NCBI GenBank assembly: GCA_949710005.1
Contig: OX453285.1
Span: 6,483,132 to 6,547,131 of the forward strand
Direction of reading: 5' to 3'
DNA from: Ricordea florida
Taxonomy: Eukaryota; Cnidaria; Anthozoa; Corallimorpharia; Ricordeidae
Length of the DNA stretch: 64,000 nucleotides
Part shown: one piece after another, positions 56,430-64,000 of the stretch
How the letters are laid out: each line of letters starts with the position of its first letter
Numbering within the stretch: the first letter of the stretch is position 1
Position numbers and translations under genes: made by a program
Notes under the pieces: generated by a model
What the model saw: only the letters and a program-made list of their open reading frames with translations
Database searches by the model: none
Told to the model about the DNA's origin: nothing

Positions 56430-59400
56430 CTGTTTAAAAAGTTTTAGACCGGTGGTCAATATTGATAAATCCAGCAGGAAGATAGGGGTGTTTCCAAGGT
56501 GTTAATGCTTGAATCTAAAAGTAACTTGTGGTAAATAACTGTAAGTTTTCTTTATAGCGGCGTGTAGCGAATTGAAGTACATAATATGCTATAAAGGGTT
56601 TTAACTTGTGCCAGTATCTTCGGACCCGTTTATCAACCCATTTAACAACCCAATTTTCCATATCTGTTGAGCACTATTAGTCCTCTTGGCATACATCTAC
56701 CAGTAAAAACTGAACAAGAGATGACCAAAGAAGTGCAACTTAGTGGCACGTTAACGAGCCCACCCACTGTTCGCAAGGAGTAGTGACGTACACGTCGATA
56801 CCGGTGTTGTGGTATGGCCTTATGACGTATGTATTATGAACGAGCTTTTACAACTCCTAAGCGCTACGTGTATAAAGAAAGCATTGATTGATTGAAAGAA
56901 GAATCTTTATAATTTTGTCACCCAAGAGACAAGCCCGCATTCTTACACTTCTTCTCCGCCCCTCGAGATAGTGGCTTGTCTCATTAAAGAATCATGATAT
57001 TACCTTCACCTTTCTGCAGTAGGTTTCAGTCCATTAATTTACCAAATGGGAAGAATTTGAACACTAACCAAAGAACGACGAGACTCTTTCTCTTATTTCT
57101 CAGTGATCTTTCATTTCCCAACCCCCTCGAGCCGCGCAAAAGGACAAGAAGTCTCTATTTTATCCACCCCTCCCAATAACACATTCTACTACTCACTACA
57201 TAATAACATGATTATTCCTTACCAGATACGCCACTATAGTTGAAAAGAACCCACCCGCCGAGCCACCAACAGCAACCGCTCCTGAGGACGAACCCCATGG
57301 ACCCTTCGGATGCCCGCATGTGTTTTGTTCTGTTGGAAATGTTGCTGAAACTATAATGGAGAAAACGAAAAGTAAAAAAGGAGTAAGTTGAATGCCCGTT
57401 GGCAAGTAAATTTTTCTTAGTAAATGCTCCTCAGGCAAGCAAGAATCATTACAAGCAAACAGTCTCCAATATTTCAAAGCTTATTTTTTGATTTTGTCTT
57501 AATTAGTGGAAACCCGCAAGTTTGATAACTTCAGGCTGTCATTTAATGTGTGTCTATCACGCTGAAAGGAACCTATCACATGATAGGTCAAACAGGGAAT
57601 GTTAAGCCCGCTAAACGGGATAAAACAGCATAAGAATAAACGTAAATTATTTTTTGTAAAAGTCTGTTACCGTTCATTCAGTCTTATCCGACTTAAATAT
57701 GCAGTAAAAATCTAAAAAAAGGTGACGTCGACGCTTTACAAGTTCACGATGTACAAGTCTTCGTTTTGCCACAGGCAAGTTGCGGTCTAGAGCCCTCGTG
57801 AGTCTTCATTTGCCAACGCGACGAGGTTACAAATCCGATTCAAACGGTCGTTCTGTCGTGGTGGATTGGAACAGATATCTCCTACATCTTCTTACGTTTC
57901 ATTTGGGGAAACAAACTGCCGCCTGGCGTCGCTTGCATGGTTGCGGTTGCGAGTCTAGCGACTTCAAATGAAAGTTAAACCTTTTTAATTGGATTCTGCG
58001 GTAGATTTATGGCGGTGGCTTCGTTCGATGGCCTGTGCAGAAATCGAGGGGATGGCCTTGTTCTCTCTTTATTAGTGGAAAGGCGGGAAACCAATAAATC
58101 ACCCAAATCGATTAAGATCAAGAACATAACCATACAGGGAGCAAGAAACACACCATGGAAAGGTTTACTGGATACTGGATATCCTCGTCATGGATGACGA
58201 TAGGGACCTTGCTTTTTAATTTGATGGCGGCGGAAACTGCGCTGACGTGCACGCTCCTCCAGGGTAGAGATAGCCACCTTTTGCCCGTCAAATAATTGAC
58301 GCTGCCACTGTCGAGTAAGGAGGTCTGCCCGTGTTCTTCCATTTGGAAAAGCTTGAGACCCTCATTAAAGCAATCTTTCCACCTCTTATGAGGTTGCCGC
58401 GTTTTCGTGTTTTTGCTGAAGAGCACTTGTTTCGGAGAGCGATGGTCGTCCATGCGACAGACGAGCCCAGACCAGCCTAGACGGTTCTTCCTTATGGCAA
58501 CTTCAGCAGGGATCATTCGCGAGATCTTGAAAACCCGCCTTGACAATCTTTGCGTCGGGCTCGACACAACAGACGCCATTTTGTAAACATGTGCTACCGC
58601 TTTGTCTCACCCACCTCCCCCCACATATGTGAACATAAAACAATTGCACGGCTGTGTGGACAGAACCAAACCTACTAGGGGAGACAGGGGAAAACCTGTT
58701 TAATTCATATTTAATGCAGATTTAATGCATAAATTACTTGTCTAATGGGAATGGAGTGAACAATCCATCCATCACTATACCTCATGGTATGAAGTACATA
58801 CCATGAGGTAAAAATGGTTCATCGTTAATGTGGAAATTCGCAGATGGCACAACAATTGCTGAATCTGTTGGGGGTACCTGATGTCAGTGTCCTGTGGATC
58901 ACGAACTTAATTAGTTGATCGTAAAACAATTCCTTCAAGTTAAATCCTACTAAGTGCAATGAACTGCGTATTGACTTTCGTAGAATCCTCACTTGGTTGA
59001 GCAGCCTTTAGAAGTAAATGGTCAGGAATTTGAAATAGTGAAGTCAAGTTAAGTCTTTAGTGTCACGTTTTGTAATGATGTGGAAATACCATATTGAAAA
59101 CATCACTGTTAACGCGTCTCAAAGCCTTTTTCGTTTGAAGCAACTGAAGCGCTCAGATCGACAATTAGTCATTAATACAATCATGTTGTTCTTGCATAAC
59201 ATCTGTCTTAGAATATACGTGCCACGCGTTTCATCCCAGCTTACAAGTGCAATTTTAAGAGCAAATCGAAAGAATAAAAAAAAAGATCTTAGAATAATAT
59301 TCCCAGCTCTTTCATATACAAATAATAATAATAATATTAATAATAATAATACTAAATAATAATAACTTTTATTTAAAGAGGGTAACACCTATCACTATCA

Positions 59401-62400
59401 AAGTATTCTTTCTAGTGGCCCTATACAAATTGAATCATACTTAATTGAATCACATCAAAAGTTGTTTCTTGTGGAGAGGCGAAAACTGGAGTACCCGGGA
59501 AAAAAAACCCTTGGAGCAGAGTAGAGAACCAATATACTCGGCCCACATACTCCGGCCTCATTGTGCTCTCACCACTGCGCCAACCCTGCTCCCTGCGTTA
59601 ACAAGGGCTAAAATTATGTCTCTGTATGACAGACGAGAAAGGTAATGTAAAGAACTATTTCATTAAATCATGGACAATAGTGAGCACCAGTTGAACGGTT
59701 TATTACCTCCTTGCAATTCCAAATACATGCGACTGTCATAGGCTAAGAATCCGGCGAGACATCAATTGTTTGCACTTCCCGTTATTAGAACCAATAGATA
59801 TGAGAATTAAATAAATATTTATAATTCACTTTTCAGCCAATGCGTAGTTATAATTAAGTTATAAATTTGCATCCCTGGTCTTTATAAGAGAATTGTGCCA
59901 TAGATTTAGTGTGAGGAATTGGTTCATGGATTTTATATTACCATCAAGACTTATTTCTGACCACATTTGCAATAACTCAGCCGTAAAACGGTCCGTCACA
60001 TTAATATTTTAAGTGCTTTGTTGAAGGAGTTAAAACTTTTCATTTTGCCGCCCTTTCCATCCGAAAACGAACTTATAAAAAAGGTTATTAATCTCGTCCA
60101 ACACCTGACTGAGGTAAGCGTTGAGCTGGCATTCTCTGATGTCCAACCTCCTCGCAATTCCTCCCACATGCGACCATCACAGTCTAAGGATCCGTCGAGA
60201 CATCGATTGTTTGCACTTCCCGTTATCAGAATCAATAGATATAAGAATTCATCTATAATGCACTTTTCAGTCAATGCGTAGTTATAAAGAATATTATAGG
60301 ATCGAATAGAAAGAATAATATTTCTTAAAACATTCATATGAATGTTATATTCAAATTTCATTTCGCTGTAATTTTTAAATGCATGCGATTTAGTCGTGAG
60401 ACTGCAAAATGTATACACTTCTTCTCCTTCTAGGCTATGATGTTTTAGCTCTTAAAAAAAAAACCAATAAAGATGTCAGAATTTCTTTTTTGTGAGAGCG
60501 GGTCTTCTAAAGTATTTTTTAGCGATTTTATGCCAAGTAAAAGATCCCAAAAGACCAAAAAATTTGGTTTGATGTTGAGCTGCTTACAGAACAACAACCG
60601 TGTCATACACTAACCTTTCCTTCCCCCGAAGCACACCTCTGCAGCTGCGCAGTACGGTGTGCCAAGGGCGCATCCACCTTTGTCTTCTACGCACCAATAG
60701 CAGCTTACAACACCATTACATGTCTCTGAGCTGTTCTTCTTCTCACAGTGAGGATCGAAGCATTTTTGTAGCCCTGATGTGGATGGTAGAGGATTATTCG
60801 ACGCCTGAATACGTGGAGAAGGAGGCGGACAAATGGAAAAGCTGGACAAGAAAAGAATTGAGCAACGTAAGGCTCGAAGCATCGGTCAGAAAGACAACAA
60901 AATGGAAAAGTACTTTAAATATGCGTTGTCCTAACGCGCATCAGTTCAGTCGAAGGTTCAGTGAGTCAAAGTGTAGGGGGATGATGTCGATAAAGAAAGC
61001 TCAGCATTCATGATATATCAAGCCCGACTTAACGCAGATATGCATTCTTTAGTTTAGGGTAGCGCTTATTATCGCAATACTGGCATGAAATTCCGAGACA
61101 CAGATAAACCCTGGACATGTTGTTTCTGTTATTTTTTTTGTTTCCTCTGTTGCTCATGGTTTTCCTCCCCCTCTGTAACAGCTTTTTTAACAGCGCAGCT
61201 ATCGAATAACTGCAGCGATTATGAGCAATTACTGGATGAGGTTTTTGTGATATCCAGAACTATCAAAGTCGAGGTAGGGGCTATCATCCCAAGCCGAAGG
61301 CTGTGGCTGATAGCCATTACCGAGACCTTGAATATTCTGTATATCACAAAAAACCGAATCTAATAATTGTTTTATTATACATTCAACGAAAAAAAAAAAT
61401 GGTCACGACTTTGAGTGGAACTTGTACGTGATTTATTTCTAAACGAAATAAACCTAAAAGTCATGTTTTTTCTTCTTCACTGACGGCAAGCACCACAAAG
61501 CGTGCGAACTTGACATGATTACCCTTACAAATCATGCACCGCGGTTATACATGACATGATTACCCGTGACCTTGAGTGTCCTTGACATAATTATCGTATA
61601 ATCTGCAGTTATGATGTCACAGGCGCTGATTTTGAAACTTCACTGAACGCTTTCGGTTAATCAGAAAAGAGATAGTGAGTTCAATGTATCATAATAACTA
61701 CTTACCTGCTGTTTGGGAACTGGCTTTCACAATAACGAAACTCCAGCGGGGAGGAACAGGGGCATTCACAGGGTAAAGGTGCATAAGGGCACGTGTTATC
61801 CGAGAAACACGAGCACGACTTAAAGGCACAGGACGTCTCACGAAGAGCAATTCCTGCAACAAAAGGTGTAAGTATTTATTTTTCCAGAAAATTTCATTCC
61901 TTTAGTATTATCCGGACCTGGATTTGTGACCCGATATCACACGGATCATGGAACGAATGAATCCACCCTGGACAAGTGGTTCATTGGTTCCTTTGATGTG
62001 CCGTGACCTGAGTGATATCAGACCCCAAATCCAGATACGGATTATATCAAAGGAAAGCACTCCAGGCCTGTAAAATATGTTCACCAACGGGGCTAGTGTG
62101 AGAGTTGCTCGGCTCGTGTAGTGGGTTCTTCATTTCGCACAGGAACTCAAGGGAACTCAAATTAGAATTTTGTACCTAAGAAAGCGTTGGTTCCAGTAAT
62201 TTCGCCAAGCTGATACTTCTCGCATCTGTCACCTATTCCAAGAGAATCGACTCCCCCGCGAGGTAACTTGACTTCGTAGAAGCTCTGCTTTTGTATATTC
62301 TTAAGATTACGACACTGGTTCTTGATCAAGTAATTCTTGTTTATTAAATCTTCGGCGATGTTTTCCTCCTTCACTGTGATGTGGACGTACTCCACATCTT

Positions 62401-62519
62401 TTAGAGTCGTTGACGACAACAGAAAATCCTCGTGCATGATCAAGAAACCAGCGCTGTCCATCACAAAACATTTGTACGTATTAGTCTTTTTGCATATCGG
62501 ATAAACTTCCGTGAGCAGC
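56394..62519 (-). CDS. CACHD1: Gene 2: CACHD1-like paralog, five 3' exons
   Basis: Exons 11'-15' join in phase on the minus strand: 62176-62519, 61706-61853, 60615-60841, 57223-57350 and 56394-56429. The first three have the same lengths and phases as exons 11-13 of gene 1 (344, 148, 227 bases). Exon 14' adds a membrane segment and exon 15' a short basic tail. The 5' exons must lie right of 64000, since the next upstream intron still runs at the window edge. Gene 1 lies downstream in the same orientation, so the pair is a head-to-tail tandem duplication. Confidence 0.82.
57223..57350 (-). CDS. CACHD1: Gene 2 exon 14': transmembrane segment
   Basis: Acceptor TCTCCATTATAG (or six bases on, TTTCAG, same frame), donor GTAAGG, 128 bases, phase 1 to phase 0. 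It encodes SATFPTEQNTCGHPKGPWGS and SSGAVAVGGSAGGFFSTIVA followed by YL. The Gly/Ala-rich hydrophobic run with GxxxG-like spacing directly after the Cys module matches the membrane segment position in CACHD1. Confidence 0.75.
57351..58100. other. Gene 2 intron 13', no feature recognised
   Basis: No repeat or coding signal that I can name. The plus-strand frame at 57780-57971 is unsupported. Confidence 0.35.
58118..58579 (-). mobile_element. Non-LTR retrotransposon C-terminal tail
   Basis: RKNRLGWSGLVCRMDDHRSP, KQVLFSKNTKT and RQPHKRWKDCFNEGLKLF match the RLxWxGHVCRMDDxRxPK...RPxxRWKDC ending of non-LTR ORF2 proteins. Lies in the intron of gene 2. Confidence 0.7.
58560..58820. repeat. Dispersed repeat, inverted relative to 9640-9890
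   Basis: Contains CCACATATGTGAACATAAAA and TACCTCATGGTATG...CATACCATGAGGTA. Shares all landmarks with 9640-9890 in reverse complement. Confidence 0.7.
58950..59420 (+). mobile_element. CR1/L2-like LINE 3' end with (AAT)n tail
   Basis: The plus-strand frame MWKYHIENITVNASQSLF, RLKQLKRSDRQLV and LRIIFPALSY matches the end of RT. It is followed by AAT repeats (59320-59365) and TTATTTAAAGAGGGTAACAC. Confidence 0.65.
59700..60290. repeat. Direct duplication of a ~145-bp unit
   Basis: 59706-59860 and 60150-60290 share GAGACATC...TTGTTTGCACTTCCCGTTAT and CACTTTTCAG...CAATGCGTAGTTATAA. The minus-strand frame of the second unit reads NNRCLDGSLDCDGRMWEELR, a Cys-containing stretch. The first unit has a stop in it. 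Whether this is a lost exon or a repeat is unclear. Confidence 0.5.
60040..60130 (-). mobile_element. L1-like ORF2 remnant shared by both gene copies
   Basis: The minus strand reads INNLFYKF and, after a shift, SDGKGGKMKS, resembling INKLFFDFxWxGKxDKIKR of L1-like ORF2. It is also present at about 4005-4085 beside gene 1 exon 13, so the insert predates the duplication. Confidence 0.5.
60615..60841 (-). CDS. CACHD1: Gene 2 exon 13'
   Basis: Same length, phase and splice sites as gene 1 exon 13. It encodes FSICPPPSPRIQ, CFDPHCEKKN, CNGVVSCYWCVEDKGG and CAAAEVCFGG. About 19 of 75 residues differ from gene 1, and an extra Cys appears in KGGCALG. Confidence 0.82.
61247..61352. repeat. Intronic hairpin repeat (gene 2 copy)
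   Basis: Counterpart of 4768-4862: GTGATATCCAGAACTATCAA with the complementary end TATTCTGTATATCAC and the shared CCGAAGGCTGTGGCTGATAG core. Confidence 0.7.
61706..61853 (-). CDS. CACHD1: Gene 2 exon 12'
   Basis: 148 bases with the same GCAG acceptor and GTAAGT donor as gene 1. It encodes GIALRETSCAFKSCSC, DNTCPYAPLPCECPC and LEFRYCESQFPNS. Four of 48 residues differ from gene 1. Confidence 0.88.
61905..62046. repeat. Intronic MITE (gene 2 copy)
   Basis: Counterpart of 5411-5552: TATCCGGACCTGGATTTG and CAAATCCAGATACGGATTA ends. Confidence 0.7.
62176..62519 (-). CDS. CACHD1: Gene 2 exon 11'
   Basis: 344 bases, phases as in gene 1. It encodes LLTEVYPICKKT, CFVMDSAGFLIMHEDFLL, VEYVHITVKEENIA, DRCEKYQL and GTNAFLG. 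Only seven of 114 residues differ from gene 1 exon 11. Confidence 0.9.
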
Positions 62520-62639
62520 CTGTGGATTGGCAAATACAATAAATACAGTTATTATAAAGGCGTATACGAGCCATAGAGTCCTCACGGCTGGAGCTTATCC
62601 CAGTTTCAGTAGCATAAAGTACCTGGAAACAACACAGGG

Positions 62640-62930
62640 CCATCGCCAGGGACGAGCCGTACGAGCCCGTAGGGCGAGTGCAGTTTGTAGTCTTTGAAAA
62701 ATTTATGAGTGCTGATTTATCCCAAATTGCACGAGACAAATCATATGATTACTTGTTAATAATATACATGCAAAAATTTAATTTCAACTTTCTGCACTCA
62801 ATTTCAACTTTTTGCAATCAATTTCAATTTTCTGCATTTTTTTGGGATTAATTGACGTGCTCTCAGCCAATGAGCATGCTGAAATTTTGGCATTTATATT
62901 ATTACGGCAAAAACAAAAAAAAAAAATTCA
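62640..62930. other. Gene 2 intron segment absent from gene 1
   Basis: Starts after a SINE scrap with CGAGCCCGTAGGGCGAGTGC and contains repeated AATTTCAACTTTCTGCA-like units. Gene 1 has SINE, LINE and foldback insertions at the equivalent place instead. Confidence 0.5.
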
Positions 62931-62934
62931 TCCA

Positions 62935-63320
62935 CATCCACATAGTTTTCGCCTATCCACACTAAAACGCCTAAAAAAACGACTGAAAACGACTGGAGTC
63001 AGAGACTACGTAGGTGTTAGGCAAGTACAAGAACAAACAACAGAAGATCTTCCGCCATCTTGGATAGATGCTCGATTTGGACTGGAACCAATTGCATGTG
63101 ACGCTTTTCACGTCACCGTTTTCATAAGTCTCCGTTTTCACCTGTCCACACTAGAAAAGGAGCGTTTTGAAAGCGATGCGTTTTTATTAAAATTTTTCCA
63201 CTTTGGAGAGCGTTTTTCAAATGAAAACGCATCCGTTATCGAGCTTTTTAGTGTGGACCAAAACGCATCGAATAGTGTGCGTTTTCAAACGAAAACGCAT
63301 CAGTGTGGACGAGGTCTTAT
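62935..63320. repeat. MITE with GCGTTTTC-rich ends (gene 2 copy)
   Basis: Right part matches 7145-7541, including GAAAACGCATCAGTGTGGAC. The left terminal repeat is missing. Confidence 0.65.
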
Positions 63321-63559
63321 TCACCTGCGGGTCTAAATAGTATGAATGACATCCTTATTCGCATTAATACAGTAATCCTGAAGTCAAGAGATGTGGTTTT
63401 CCTTATTTGTTGTTTCTGGTTTTTAGACGAGATAACGACGATTTTATAGCAGAATCGAAAATTCTCGAAGATGTTCCGACTTGTCCCGACAATTTTCAGC
63501 TACTGACAGGCCCTAAATCTTCGTCACCTTTCAGTACAAAGCGTTCGATCATTTGTGGA

Positions 63560-64000
63560 TACTATCACTGAAACCACTCAGTATGATATGGCGATTATTT
63601 GTAAAGCTACCGCTAAACAATACTGTACTGTACTGTTTGTTTTACTATACAGCGTGGTTCTATCTTTTTCATCTGTGGATCAAACCATGCAGTGTGACCA
63701 TTCATTGGAAAGCTACTGAAGAGCACTGTGCTGTGGTACTGTTTGTTTTACTATACAGTGTAGTTCTATTTTTTTCATCTGTGGATCAAACCATGCAGTG
63801 TGGCCATTCTTTGTAAAGCTACTGAACAGCACTGTGCTGTGGTACTCTTTGTTTTATTATACAGTGTGGTTCTATCTTTTTCATCTGCGGATCAAACCAT
63901 GCAGTGTGACCATTCTTTGTAAAGCTACTGAACAGTAATGTACTGTGGTACTGTTTGTTTCACTATGCACTGTGGTTCTGATATTATTTGTGGATCTAGC
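63560..64000. repeat. 106-bp satellite, gene 2 intron array (cut by window edge)
   Basis: About four monomers with ACCATGCAGTGTGACC and GTGGTACTGTTTGTTTTACT. It occupies the same intron position as 7785-8236 in gene 1 and runs to the right edge. Confidence 0.9.

Noticed and set aside
63553..63816. Plus-strand open frame at the right edge
   Set aside because: Lies within the 106-bp satellite and is repetitive.

Overview
This is animal genomic DNA, most likely from a cnidarian such as a stony coral or sea anemone. The species is an inference and cannot be proven from the window. Supporting signs are AT-rich sequence, many short exons joined by GT-AG introns, abundant Penelope-like (PLE), CR1/L2-like and L1-like retroelements, foldback MITEs, and a Polinton-type polymerase relic. 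There are no bacterial operons and no convincing tRNA or rRNA genes.

The main host content is a tandem pair of genes on the minus strand for a CACHD1-like protein (VWFA and Cache domains, related to voltage-gated calcium channel alpha2delta subunits). Gene 1 runs from its ATG at 31164 to 4149. I could chain 13 exons with consistent splice phase: signal peptide, VWA with a complete MIDAS, two Cache-like regions, and Cys-rich juxtamembrane modules, about 1,041 codons. Its transmembrane exon is not visible and probably lies beyond the left edge. Gene 2 occupies 56394-62519 as its last five exons, including the transmembrane exon and a short basic tail. Its upstream exons lie past position 64000. 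The two copies share exon sequence, several intronic MITEs and an intronic 106-bp satellite, so a block of DNA was duplicated.

Layout: 1-2.75 kb holds a broken PLE with inserted DNA elements. 4.1-31.2 kb is gene 1, whose introns are packed with repeats. Its first intron (about 9.9 kb) contains a 37-bp minisatellite, a ~2.5-kb near-perfect palindrome and a CR1/L2-like LINE. 31.2-31.4 kb is a short divergent intergenic region with a possible small plus-strand gene. 33-41 kb holds LINE copies, including one with an almost intact endonuclease/RT frame at 34.2-36.9 kb, and a Myb-like gene fragment. 42.6-45.6 kb is a nest of three PLE-related inverted structures set between (TA)n tracts. 45.7-55.7 kb holds L1/CR1 pieces, an isolated Cys-rich exon, the 106-bp satellite, a Polinton-type DNA polymerase relic, a GIY-YIG fragment and exons resembling integrase-core genes. 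56.2-64 kb is the 3' part of gene 2.

Genes 1 and 2 would encode type I membrane proteins predicted to modulate channels or receptors at the cell surface. Everything else identified is mobile or repeat sequence, plus a few weakly supported small exons. All exon limits come from reading splice consensus and phase by eye, with no transcript evidence.
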